Source: Bog-473 sp963730395 (lineage in GTDB: Bacteria; Actinomycetota; Acidimicrobiia; Acidimicrobiales; RAAP-2). Taken from it: a DNA stretch of 64,000 bases. The notes under the pieces were generated by a model that was not told the DNA's origin, searched no databases, and saw only the letters and a list, made by a program, of their open reading frames with translations. Below are positions 44,777 to 52,467 of the stretch, one piece after another (positions within the stretch are counted from its first letter, which is position 1; each line of letters opens with the position of its first letter). The stretch lies in the NCBI GenBank assembly GCA_963730395.1, contig CAVSSK010000030.1:62001-126000 (forward strand), written 5' to 3'. The position numbers and the translations under genes are program-made.

Positions 44777-44911
44777 GTGAAGCGCACCTACCAACCCAAC
44801 ACCCGCAAGCGGGCCCGCACCCACGGGTTCCGGAAGCGCATGTCCACGCGGGCGGGGCGGGCCATCCTGAAGTCACGGCGGCTCAAGGGGCGCCACCGTC
44901 TCACCGTCTGA
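44777..44911 (+). CDS. rpmH: 50S ribosomal protein L34
   Basis: The 44-residue very basic protein reads KRTYQPNTRKRARTHGFRKR and ends LKSRRLKGRHRLTV, the unmistakable L34 sequence. GTG 44777 has GAAAGG ten bases upstream. It heads the conserved operon of rpmH, rnpA, yidD, yidC, khpB and rsmG, transcribed away from dnaA. Confidence 0.97.
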   Translation: MKRTYQPNTRKRARTHGFRKRMSTRAGRAILKSRRLKGRHRLTV

Positions 44912-44919
44912 GGCCATTC

Positions 44920-45279
44920 GTGCCTCCCCGGACGGTCGGACGGATCACCAGTCGCGCTGCGTTCGCGAAGCTGCAGCGCTCGCGGGCACGCGGCTCGAGC
45001 GGCCCGGTCCGGGCGCTCTTCCTGCCGGCCGAGGAGACCCTTCCTGGAGTGTTTCCCCAGGTGGGATACGCAATTGGGCGACGCTGCGGTAGTGCGGTGG
45101 TGCGGAACTCTCTGCGTCGCCGGGCCCGCGCGGTCGCCCGCTCGGAAGCCCCGAACCTGCCCCGAGGGTCCTATCTCGTGCGCGTCGAGCCCGGTGCGGC
45201 CACGCTGGCACCGGCCGCGTTCAGGGCCGACGTGGCGGCTGCGCTGCAGCGCGCGGGTCGGGCGACGGTGAGCGCATGA
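44920..45279 (+). CDS. rnpA: Ribonuclease P protein component
   Basis: The 119-residue basic protein starts at a GTG eight bases after rpmH. It carries the RNR signature in GRRCGSAVVRNSLRRRARAV, which contacts P RNA, preceded by VGYAIGR. It aids RNase P RNA in maturing tRNA 5' ends. The C-terminus is slightly extended and Ala-rich. Its stop overlaps the yidD start (ATGA). Confidence 0.94.
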   Translation: MPPRTVGRITSRAAFAKLQRSRARGSSGPVRALFLPAEETLPGVFPQVGYAIGRRCGSAVVRNSLRRRARAVARSEAPNLPRGSYLVRVEPGAATLAPAAFRADVAAALQRAGRATVSA

Positions 45280-45548
45280 CCGGGAACGAGGGCCGTCTCA
45301 GCCTCCCGGTCAGGCTGGCCGTGACCCTGCTGACCGCCTACCAGGGTGCAGCCTCGGGTCGGATCTCGCCCTGTCGCTTCTACCCGAGTTGCTCCAATTA
45401 CGCCGTCGAGGCGTTCACCGTGCACGGCTTCTGGCGCGGTCTGGCCCTGACGGCGCGCCGCCTGGTGCGCTGCCGGCCCTTCGGGCCCCATGGGGTTGAC
45501 CTGGTCCCGGTCCGGGTGCACGCCCACGAGGGAGGCCGATCGTGCTGA
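45276..45548 (+). CDS. yidD: Membrane protein insertion efficiency factor YidD
   Basis: The 90-residue protein has the family core LLTAYQGAASGRISPCRFYP followed by SCSNYAVEAFTVHGFWRG and a final RRLVRCRPFGPHGVDLVP. It assists YidC-dependent insertion and associates with the membrane through an amphipathic helix. It overlaps both rnpA and yidC (7 bases), so translation is coupled. Confidence 0.95.
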   Translation: MTGNEGRLSLPVRLAVTLLTAYQGAASGRISPCRFYPSCSNYAVEAFTVHGFWRGLALTARRLVRCRPFGPHGVDLVPVRVHAHEGGRSC

Positions 45549-46696
45549 GCCACCCGCTGCTTGCCGAGAATTCCCTGTTCAAGCTCATCGGAGAGATCTT
45601 CCACCCGCTCTTCGAGCTGTTCGGGCTGATCCTGGCCGGGCTCTACGCCATCTGGCCCAACTACGGCTTCGCCATCACCGGCCTCACCATCATCATCATG
45701 CTGGCGCTGACGCCGGTGACGGTGAAGAGCACGAAGTCGATGCTGGCGATGCAGCGCCTGCAGCCCGAGATGAAGAAGCTCCAGGCCAAGTACAAGGGCC
45801 CGGAGAACCGGGAGCTGCTCAACCAGGAGATGATGCGGCTCTACAAGGAGAACGGGACGAGCCCGTTCGGGGCCTGCCTGCCCAGCCTCCTGCAGATGCC
45901 CTTCCTGATCGTGTTGTACACGTTGATCCGGGGCCTGTCGACGACGAAAACCGTCAATGGGCACGTGATCGGGGCCCCTAAGTACATCCCGACAAACTCC
46001 CATATGTACCACGATCTTGTGCTGAGCCAAGGGCAAATGCACTGGTGGTTCGGGATGGATCTCTCGGCATATCCGCTCTCAAATCACACCCAAAATCCGT
46101 TCACACACGTGGTGATCACGAGCGTGAGCCAGGCCGTATTGTTGATCCCGTATCTGGCGCTCATTGCAGCTGCGATGTTCCTGCAGTACTACCAAATGAA
46201 GCAGATGAATAGCCGTAATCCTCAAGCTGCAGCGGCGAATCCACAGATGCAAACCATGCAGAAGTTCTTCCCCATTATTTTCGGTGTCATTTACCTGAAA
46301 GTGCCCGCGGGAGCAACGATCTACATGGTGGTGTCGTCGGCGATGCGGATCGCCACGCAAGAGGTGATGTTCCGGACCGGCATGGTGTCGCCGGTGGTGC
46401 ACGAGCGCGAGATCGGCTCCGCCAAGGAGGACAAACCCGAGAAACCGCCCCCGAAGACGCCACCGAAGCCGGCCAAGAAGACGTCGGGCGCCACGGACGG
46501 CACGGCGGGGGCCAAGGCGATCCTGCCGCCGACCAAGAACGGTACGGGGTCCAACGGGCGCGCCACGACGAACGGAAGGAAGCCGAGCGCAGGCAAGGCC
46601 AGGAACGGGAGCGCCGGATCCGACGACGTGACGGACGCCCCGGCACCGAAGCCTCACCCGCGGTCGCGCTCGAAGCGGAACAGAAAGGCTCGATAG
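45542..46696 (+). CDS. yidC: Membrane protein insertase YidC/Oxa1
   Basis: The protein has 384 residues and starts at GTG 45542. Five transmembrane helices are recognisable, including GFAITGLTIIIMLALTPVTV with the cytoplasmic hairpin MQRLQPEMKKLQAKYKGPEN, then FGACLPSLLQMPFLIVLYTL and MQKFFPIIFGVIYLKVPAGA. A charged Lys/Pro/Gly-rich tail of about 95 residues follows, which can bind ribosomes. Codon choice changes sharply between about 45945 and 46330: A/T-ending codons such as AAA, CAA, AAT, ATT and TTG, rare elsewhere in the window, dominate. The protein sequence itself remains normal across this patch. Confidence 0.95.
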   Translation: MLSHPLLAENSLFKLIGEIFHPLFELFGLILAGLYAIWPNYGFAITGLTIIIMLALTPVTVKSTKSMLAMQRLQPEMKKLQAKYKGPENRELLNQEMMRLYKENGTSPFGACLPSLLQMPFLIVLYTLIRGLSTTKTVNGHVIGAPKYIPTNSHMYHDLVLSQGQMHWWFGMDLSAYPLSNHTQNPFTHVVITSVSQAVLLIPYLALIAAAMFLQYYQMKQMNSRNPQAAAANPQMQTMQKFFPIIFGVIYLKVPAGATIYMVVSSAMRIATQEVMFRTGMVSPVVHEREIGSAKEDKPEKPPPKTPPKPAKKTSGATDGTAGAKAILPPTKNGTGSNGRATTNGRKPSAGKARNGSAGSDDVTDAPAPKPHPRSRSKRNRKAR

Positions 46697-46699
46697 CGC

Positions 46700-47698
46700 G
46701 TGGAGTGGGTCGAAGTGGCGGGAAAATCGGTCGAGGAGGCTACGGAACGTGCCCTCGACCAGCTCGGAGTCGCCGTGGCTGACGCCGAGGTGATCGTGGT
46801 CAGCGAGCCCAAGACCGGTCTCTTCGGCCGGATGCGGGTCGAGGCCCGAGTACGGGCCCGCGTGCGCCCGGTGGGGGCACGGCCGCGTCGCGAGCGGTCC
46901 CGACGGGCCAGCAAATCAAGCCAGGGGGGTCGCCAGGGCGGTGGCCAGCGAGGTGGTTCGGGCGGAGGTTCGCCCAGCCGAGAGGCCACGACCGCTTCGA
47001 ACGGACAGAGGGCGCCCGCTGCGTCGAGGGAAGCCGGAGCGGGAACCGCTGGCGGAGCGAGCACGGGGACGAGCCGCTCGGCCCGGCGCCGCCGCAACCG
47101 CAGCAAGTCGACCACGGGCGGCGGAGGGCCGCAGGACGGCTCGAGGAACGGCTCCCCGACGGGGACGTCCGCCGAGAAGGCTCCGCAGCGGAGCACGGAA
47201 CCGACGAAGGAGACAGAGGACATGGCCGAGGGAATGACGCTCGAAGAACAGGGTGAGATCGGGCGGGCGTTCGTGGCCGGCCTCCTGAGCGAGTTCGGGA
47301 TGGAGGGCACCGTGGAGACCCGCCTGCTCGACGAGGACACGGTCGAGATCGCGGCCACCGGGGAGGATCTGGGCATCCTGGTGGGCCCTCGAGGCTCCAC
47401 GCTCGCCGCCCTGCAGGACCTCACGCGGGCCGTCGTCCAGCGCCAGTGCCCGTCGCGCACCGACCGGATCCTGGTCGACGTGGCCGGCTACCGGGAGCGC
47501 CGATCGGCTGCGCTCAAGCGGTTCAGCGTCCAAATCGCCGAGGAGGTGCTGGCCTCGGGGCAGGAGAAGGCTCTCGAGGCCATGAGCCCCGCCGACCGCA
47601 AGGCGGTGCACGACGCCGTGAACGAGCTGTCCGGAGTCGTGACCCGCTCCGAGGGCGAGGACCCCAACCGCCACATCGTCATCGCGCCGGCGGGCTGA
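46700..47698 (+). CDS. khpB: KhpB/Jag RNA-binding protein (Jag_N, KH, R3H)
   Basis: The protein has 332 residues. The N-terminal Jag_N domain reads EWVEVAGKSVEEATERALDQ and ends with KTGLFGRMRVEARVRARV. A disordered, Gly/Ser/Arg-rich linker of about 110 residues follows. The KH domain contains GILVGPRGSTLAALQDL, and the R3H domain ends with ERRSAALKRF, DRKAVHDAVNEL and SEGEDPNRHIVIAP. Jag/EloR proteins bind RNA and influence cell elongation. It lies three bases after yidC, as in many Gram-positive bacteria. Confidence 0.92.
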   Translation: MEWVEVAGKSVEEATERALDQLGVAVADAEVIVVSEPKTGLFGRMRVEARVRARVRPVGARPRRERSRRASKSSQGGRQGGGQRGGSGGGSPSREATTASNGQRAPAASREAGAGTAGGASTGTSRSARRRRNRSKSTTGGGGPQDGSRNGSPTGTSAEKAPQRSTEPTKETEDMAEGMTLEEQGEIGRAFVAGLLSEFGMEGTVETRLLDEDTVEIAATGEDLGILVGPRGSTLAALQDLTRAVVQRQCPSRTDRILVDVAGYRERRSAALKRFSVQIAEEVLASGQEKALEAMSPADRKAVHDAVNELSGVVTRSEGEDPNRHIVIAPAG

Positions 47699-47708
47699 CA
47701 CGCCGTCG

Positions 47709-48377
47709 GTGCCCGGCGCCGACGAGGGGACCCCCTCCCCCACCCTGCTGGACGACATCCTGGCCGAGGCGCGTGACGCCGGCTTCCTGGGCCCTGGGCC
47801 CATTGAGCCGCAGCGGCGCCACGCCGAGGGGTTCGCCGTCGTCGCCCGGCGCCTGGCGCTCAGCGGGCCTGAGCGGCCCCGCCTGATCGACCTGGGGACC
47901 GGCGGCGGGCTGCCCGGCCTGGTGATTGCGACGCAGTGGCCGGGTGCGGTGCTGGACCTGCTCGAGGCCGGCAGCAGGCGGGCGGGCTTCCTGGAGCGTG
48001 CGGTGAGGCGTCTGGGGCTCACTGAGCGGGTCACCGTCCTCGAGGAGCGAGCCGAGGTGTGCGGGCGTCAGGACGGCCACAGAGGCGCCTACGACGGCGT
48101 GCTGGCCAGATCCTTCGGGCGCCCCGCCGTGGTGGCCGAGTGCGCCGCCCCCCTCCTCAAGGTTGGGGGCTGGCTGGTGGTCTCCGAGCCGCCCGCGAGC
48201 GACGGGCCCAGCGGTGAGGGCTCCAGATGGCCGCAGGGGCCCCTGGGCCAGTTCGGCCTGGAGCCACTGGGGATCGTCCACGAGGAGTTCGACTACCAGA
48301 CGCTGCGCCAGGTCCAACCGTGTCCCGAGCGGTTCCCCCGCCGCAACGGGGTGCCCGCCAAGAGGCCCCTCTTCTGA
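47709..48377 (+). CDS. rsmG: 16S rRNA (guanine-N7)-methyltransferase RsmG
   Basis: The protein has 222 residues and is a class I SAM-dependent methyltransferase. The SAM motif is RLIDLGTGGGLPGLVIA, followed by VLDLLEAGSRRAGFLERAVR and YDGVLARSFGRPAVVAECAA. It makes m7G527 (E. coli numbering) in 16S rRNA. The GTG at 47709 is ten bases after khpB. It is the last gene before the parS-containing spacer and parAB, the usual arrangement. Confidence 0.93.
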   Translation: MPGADEGTPSPTLLDDILAEARDAGFLGPGPIEPQRRHAEGFAVVARRLALSGPERPRLIDLGTGGGLPGLVIATQWPGAVLDLLEAGSRRAGFLERAVRRLGLTERVTVLEERAEVCGRQDGHRGAYDGVLARSFGRPAVVAECAAPLLKVGGWLVVSEPPASDGPSGEGSRWPQGPLGQFGLEPLGIVHEEFDYQTLRQVQPCPERFPRRNGVPAKRPLF

Positions 48378-48431
48378 CCCCGCCCCGGGTCGCTCGGGGA
48401 CCGGCGCAGGGCCCACCTCGACGCGGCCTCA

Positions 48432-48447
48432 TGTTCCACGTGAAACA
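48432..48447. promoter_or_regulatory. parS: parS-like centromere site 1
   Basis: TGTTCCACGTGAAACA differs from the consensus TGTTTCACGTGAAACA at one base in the left arm. It lies in the rsmG-parA spacer and would nucleate ParB-CTP clamps for chromosome segregation. Confidence 0.88.
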
Positions 48448-48482
48448 GCGCCCTCGTCCTGACGTACCGAGTCTTGCCTCGA

Positions 48483-48498
48483 GGTTCCACGTGAAACA
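48483..48498. promoter_or_regulatory. parS: parS-like centromere site 2
   Basis: GGTTCCACGTGAAACA lies 51 bases downstream of the first site in the same orientation and has the same C in the left arm (GTTCCACGTGAAAC core). The shared deviation suggests that this variant is the preferred form in this organism. Confidence 0.85.
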
Positions 48499-48573
48499 AT
48501 CTCAAGTCTTGACCCAGGGCCTCCGGCAGGCCAGGATAGGCGTCGTGCCACGGCGACCGGGAGTGCCTGCTTA

Positions 48574-48987
48574 ATGCGCATCAGGCGCAGGGACAGGGAA
48601 GCCCACGAGACATCACCGGCCCCGGAGCCCGCACCGTACGATTACGACGTGGAAATCCAGGCTCCTCCGGCCGACGGCCCCACCTCGATCGACCCGGTGA
48701 AAAGCCTGATCTCCGAGCCACCGCCGGCCCCCGACACCGCGGCTGCTCCCCCGGCCGCCGAAGCCGACTCCCCTGCTTTCGTGCCTCCGCCGGCGGCCGA
48801 AGAAGTCGCCGCCGCGCCGCCGCTCGCTGCCGTCGACTCGACGGACCCGACCCCTCCGGACGGGACGCCGGTCGTGGACGTCACGACGACCACCGAGGAC
48901 GCCGCCGCGGCCACCGACGTCTCCGCTACGCCCCCCTTCGTGGCCACCGACATCGCTGCTGCGGTCCCCCCGCGGCCCCCGTGGTGA
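48574..48987 (+). CDS. Pro/Ala-rich reading frame, probably the N-terminal extension of ParA
   Basis: ATG 48574 opens a 137-codon acidic, Pro/Ala-rich frame starting MRIRRRDREAHE. It ends at a stop overlapping the GTG of parA. Adding one C to the six-base run at about 48967-48972 would fuse it to ParA through AVPPAAPVVTPEPETEVAL, where the composition continues without a break. It is therefore most likely a disordered N-terminal extension of ParA split by a homopolymer error. If the sequence is correct, it is a separate small acidic protein of unknown role. Confidence 0.5.
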   Translation: MRIRRRDREAHETSPAPEPAPYDYDVEIQAPPADGPTSIDPVKSLISEPPPAPDTAAAPPAAEADSPAFVPPPAAEEVAAAPPLAAVDSTDPTPPDGTPVVDVTTTTEDAAAATDVSATPPFVATDIAAAVPPRPPW

Positions 48988-50003
48988 CCCCGGAGCCCGA
49001 GACGGAGGTGGCGCTGATGCCGGAGGCGCCCCCCATCCCGGAGGCGGCGCCGACCCCGGACGTGGTGCCGATCCCGGACTCGGTCCCTGCGGCGGCGGCC
49101 CCGGTGACGAGGTCCAGGACGCCCAAGCACGCCGCAACAACGGGGGAGGAGCCGGTGCAGCGGGCGCCCACCATCCGGGTCGAGGCCACCGAGTTGCTCA
49201 ACGGAGCCAAGCCGGTCGCCCGCGAGCTGCCGCGTGTCATCGCCATCGCCAACCAGAAGGGCGGGGTGGGCAAGACCACCACCACGGTCAATCTCGGGGC
49301 GGCCTTGGCCGAGCAGGGCTACCGGGTCCTCGTCATCGACCTCGATCCCCAGGGCAACGCCACCACCGGCCTGGGCGTGGAGGCCCGCAACTTCGAGCTG
49401 TCCATGTACGACGTGATCATGCGCGACCAGCCGCTCGAGGACTGCATCGAGCCCACGAGTGTCAAGAACCTCTTCGTGGCCCCGGCCACCATCGACCTGG
49501 CCGGGGTGGAGATCGAGCTCGTCCCCGCCTTCAGCCGCGAGCTGAAGCTCAAGCGGGCCATCGACACCGTCGTCGACGACTTCGACTTCGTCCTGATCGA
49601 CTGCCCCCCGTCACTCGGCCTCATCACCGTGAACGGCCTCGCCGCCGCCGACGAGGTCCTGGTCCCGATCCAGTGCGAGTACTACGCCCTCGAGGGCCTG
49701 AGCCAGCTCCTGCGCAACGTGAACCTCGTCTCGACCAACCTGAACGAGACGCTGGAGGTCACGACGATCGTGCTGACGATGTACGACGCCCGCACCCGGC
49801 TCTCGGTCGACGTGGCCAACGAGGTGCGGGAGCACTTCTCCGAGCGGGTCTGCCGGGTGGTCATCCCCCGCACGGTCCGTCTGTCGGAGGCGCCCTCCTT
49901 CGGGCAGCCCATCACGGTGTTCGATCCTGCCTCGCGGGGCGCCGTGGCCTACCGCGAGCTGGCCAAGGAGGTGAGCAATGGCGCGCCGCAGCGGACTCGG
50001 TAA
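48981..50003 (+). CDS. parA: Chromosome-partitioning ATPase ParA (Soj)
   Basis: This Walker-type ATPase is required for moving the origin. After about 80 residues of disordered Pro-rich sequence comes VIAIANQKGGVGKTTTTVNL (deviant Walker A with signature lysine), then RVLVIDLDPQGNATTGLG and FDFVLIDCPPSLGLITVNGL. The C-terminal part contains RTVRLSEAPSFGQPITVFDP. GTG 48981 gives 340 residues, but the true start may be ATG 48574. The gene overlaps parB by 26 bases. Confidence 0.93.
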   Translation: MVTPEPETEVALMPEAPPIPEAAPTPDVVPIPDSVPAAAAPVTRSRTPKHAATTGEEPVQRAPTIRVEATELLNGAKPVARELPRVIAIANQKGGVGKTTTTVNLGAALAEQGYRVLVIDLDPQGNATTGLGVEARNFELSMYDVIMRDQPLEDCIEPTSVKNLFVAPATIDLAGVEIELVPAFSRELKLKRAIDTVVDDFDFVLIDCPPSLGLITVNGLAAADEVLVPIQCEYYALEGLSQLLRNVNLVSTNLNETLEVTTIVLTMYDARTRLSVDVANEVREHFSERVCRVVIPRTVRLSEAPSFGQPITVFDPASRGAVAYRELAKEVSNGAPQRTR

Positions 50004-50943
50004 GGGGCTGAGCGCTCTGATTCCGAGCGAGGCCGTGGGGGAGACGGACTCCCTGCTCAGGGTGGTGCCGATCTCCCACATCCGGCCCAACGTCTTCCAG
50101 CCCCGCAGCCACTTCGACGAGGAGTCCATGGCGGCGCTGGCGGCCTCCATCAAGGCGGTCGGCCTGCTCCAGCCCGTCCTGGTCCGCGAGCTGCACGACG
50201 AGGCGGAGACCTACGAGCTGATCGCGGGGGAGCGGCGCTGGCGGGCGGCCCGGCGGGCGGGCCTCCAGACCATCCCCGTCCTGGTGCAGGTGGCCGACGA
50301 CGTGGCCAGCCTGGAGCAGGCGCTGGTGGAGAACCTGCACCGGGTCGACCTCAACGCCCTGGAGGAGGCGGCCGCCTACCAGCAGCTCATCGACGAGTTC
50401 GGGCTGACCCACGAGCAGGTGGCGACCCGGATGGGCAAGGGTCGGGCGACCATCACCAACACCCTCCGCCTCTTGCAGTTGCCGGCGGGGGCCCAGCGGG
50501 CCCTGGCCGAGCGGACCATCTCGGCCGGCCACGCCCGGGCCCTGCTGGGCACCCCCGACCGGGCCCTGCAGGAGAAGCTGGTCGATCGGATCGTCGACGA
50601 GGGGTTGACGGTTCGGGCGGTCGAGGAGCTCGTGCGCGAGGGTGGCGCCGAGCTGAGGGTCGTCCCACCGGCGCCGGACGAGGTGGCCGTGAGCACACCC
50701 GAACCCGGTACGACCACAGGTACGACCTCCATTTCGACCGAGACGGCGACCCGCCGCCCCTCGCCGCGCAAGCTTCCCGAGCCCGGGGTGCTCGAGCTCG
50801 AGGACCTCTTGTCGACCTATCTCAACACCCGGGTCAAGGTCGACATCCAGAACCGGAGGGGTCGACTGGTGGTCGAGTTCGCCACCCTCGAGGACCTCGA
50901 GCGCATCTACCGCGCCATGATGGGCGAGGGCGGCGTCGCGTAG
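49978..50943 (+). CDS. parB: Chromosome-partitioning CTPase ParB
   Basis: The protein has 321 residues. The N-terminal RRSGLGKGLSALIP tail contacts ParA. The CTP-binding ParB/Srx domain has NVFQPRSHFDEESMAALAAS and GERRWRAARRAGL, with ENLHRVDLNALEEAAAYQQL. The helix-turn-helix that reads parS includes LTHEQVATRMGKGRATITNT, and a C-terminal dimerisation domain follows a flexible Thr/Pro linker. Two parS-like sites lie 1.5 kb upstream. ATG 49978 is inside the end of parA. Confidence 0.95.
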   Translation: MARRSGLGKGLSALIPSEAVGETDSLLRVVPISHIRPNVFQPRSHFDEESMAALAASIKAVGLLQPVLVRELHDEAETYELIAGERRWRAARRAGLQTIPVLVQVADDVASLEQALVENLHRVDLNALEEAAAYQQLIDEFGLTHEQVATRMGKGRATITNTLRLLQLPAGAQRALAERTISAGHARALLGTPDRALQEKLVDRIVDEGLTVRAVEELVREGGAELRVVPPAPDEVAVSTPEPGTTTGTTSISTETATRRPSPRKLPEPGVLELEDLLSTYLNTRVKVDIQNRRGRLVVEFATLEDLERIYRAMMGEGGVA

Positions 50944-51113
50944 TTCACGCAACTGTCAAGGGTGGATTCAGCTTCATCCACAACCTGTGCATGACGTTGT
51001 GGATTGTCACCCTGTTCACCTGTAGGAAGCTTTGATCGCGTAGCAGTCGCCGGAGCGGCAACGGGCGTGCGAGGATGACCGAACGGCAGTTCAGACGCCC
51101 TGATTACCGGTAA
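50944..51113. promoter_or_regulatory. parB-cwlM intergenic region with DnaA-box-like sites
   Basis: The spacer between the convergent parB and cwlM genes contains TCATCCACA (50974-50982) and, in opposite orientation, TGTGGATTG (50998-51006), plus a weaker GGTGGATTC (50962-50970). The same CAATCCACA version occurs in the oriC candidate, so these could be auxiliary DnaA-binding sites. A perfect 14-base palindrome, GATTACCGGTAATC, lies at 51102-51115, overlapping the cwlM stop codon. Confidence 0.5.
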
Positions 51114-52085
51114 TCACTCCCAGGAGGCGTCGGCCCACTGCCCCAGCGCGGTGGACAGCGCGGCGGCCAGCGTGGGCGCGCGCTCGACGACGATGCTGGC
51201 CGGCCCCAGCTCGATGAGGACCGCCGGCATCCGGGTCTCGCGCAGGAGCGGCAACGACATGCCGTGCACGCCGGCATCGGCCACGCCCAGGGCCCCCGGG
51301 ACGGCTCGTTGGACCAGCTCGGCCAGCCGGCGCCCGCCGGGGGACTCGTCGTGGGTGCCCGACCAGAAGGCCGTCCGGCACGAGGAGGTCGAGGGATTGA
51401 GCCGCAGTCCGACGAACACGTCGACCTCGAGCTCGTTGGCCTCCTTGGCCTGCACGGCGTCATCGGGGTGGTGCAGCTCGGTCACCCGGGACCCGCCGAA
51501 GGTGAGCCGGCGCCGCAGCGCGCCGGCCACACTGCCGAGGCCACCGCTCTCGCCGACGGCGACGTGGCGGCCCTGGAGGGTGTGCGGCGCGTCGCGCAGG
51601 ACGGCGCGTGCCCGCACCGACGACACCAGCTCGGGCTCGTGGTGGCGGCTCTCGAGCCGCAGGAGCTCGGCCAAGGTCGCGCCGCCGACGATGCCGTCGA
51701 CGGGGAGGCCCGCATTGCGCTGGAACTCGCCGAGGGCACGCACGGTGGCGTCGCCCAGGATGCCGTCGACCCGCCCGGTGTCGAAGCCGAGGGTGCACAG
51801 GCGCTGTTGCAGCTCCGCCACGTCGTCACCCCGCAGCATGGGGGTCCGGCGGTACAAGAAGCGGTCACCCAGCCGGAATCCGGCCTCCACCAGGGTGTTC
51901 CAGGTCTGAGGGCCGCAGATCCCGTCGACGCGGAGCCCGCGCAGGCGCTGAAAGGCCTCGAGGGCGGCCCGCGTGGCGGGGCCGAAGACCCCGTCGGCGT
52001 CCACGGATGCGCCGGGCAGGACGGCGGCCAGGCGGTGCTGGACGTCGGAGACGGCGTCGCCCCGGTCCCCGACGGACAGGGGCAG
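51114..52085 (-). CDS. cwlM: CwlM-like protein: two peptidoglycan-binding domains plus degenerate amidase_3 domain
   Basis: Two PG_binding_1 repeats (VFGPATRAALEAFQRLRGLR, and GILGDATVRALGEFQRNAGL with PVDGIVGGATL) precede an N-acetylmuramoyl-L-alanine amidase_3-like domain. At the places of the zinc-binding motifs the sequence reads AVGESGG instead of DPGHGG, and VGLRLNP instead of SIHAN. Only the final glutamate (LIELGPAS) is kept, so hydrolysis is unlikely. Position (parB-cwlM-trxA-trxB-murJ) matches mycobacterial CwlM, a regulator of MurA and peptidoglycan synthesis. The start is unclear: the frame has no ATG/GTG/TTG before conserved sequence, and CTG 52085 is offered tentatively. Confidence 0.8.
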   Translation of the reverse strand: MPLSVGDRGDAVSDVQHRLAAVLPGASVDADGVFGPATRAALEAFQRLRGLRVDGICGPQTWNTLVEAGFRLGDRFLYRRTPMLRGDDVAELQQRLCTLGFDTGRVDGILGDATVRALGEFQRNAGLPVDGIVGGATLAELLRLESRHHEPELVSSVRARAVLRDAPHTLQGRHVAVGESGGLGSVAGALRRRLTFGGSRVTELHHPDDAVQAKEANELEVDVFVGLRLNPSTSSCRTAFWSGTHDESPGGRRLAELVQRAVPGALGVADAGVHGMSLPLLRETRMPAVLIELGPASIVVERAPTLAAALSTALGQWADASWE

Positions 52086-52087
52086 GC

Positions 52088-52414
52088 CTACAGGAACTCC
52101 GAGAGCTCCTCGAGCAGCTGGCCCTTGGGCTTGGCCCCGATCACCCGCATCTGGGGCTCGCCGTCCTTGAACAGGATCAGCGTCGGGATGCTCAGCACGT
52201 CGAAGCGACGGGTCACGTCGAGGTTGTCGTCGATGTTGAGCTTGCCGATCCGGATCTTGCCCGCCTGCTCCTCGGCTATCTCCTCCAGTACCGGGGAGAT
52301 CATCTTGCACGGGCCGCACCACTCCGCCCAGAAGTCCACCAGGACGGGGACATCCGAACTCTTGACATGCTCGTCAAAGGTAGCGTCGGTCAGGGTCTCG
52401 ATCTTCTCGCTCAT
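52088..52414 (-). CDS. trxA: Thioredoxin
   Basis: The 108-residue thioredoxin carries the redox centre WCGPC at residues 32-36 in VLVDFWAEWCGPCKMISPVL and the cis-proline in DVLSIPTLILFKDGE. It reduces protein disulfides in the cytosol, using electrons from TrxB encoded just upstream. ATG 52414 has AGGAG seven bases upstream. The stop lies at the start of the CwlM-like frame. Confidence 0.95.
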   Translation of the reverse strand: MSEKIETLTDATFDEHVKSSDVPVLVDFWAEWCGPCKMISPVLEEIAEEQAGKIRIGKLNIDDNLDVTRRFDVLSIPTLILFKDGEPQMRVIGAKPKGQLLEELSEFL

Positions 52415-52467
52415 CACATCTCCTTGTCCGGGGGGTGCAACGCCCCACCACACGGTTCTGTTCCCGG

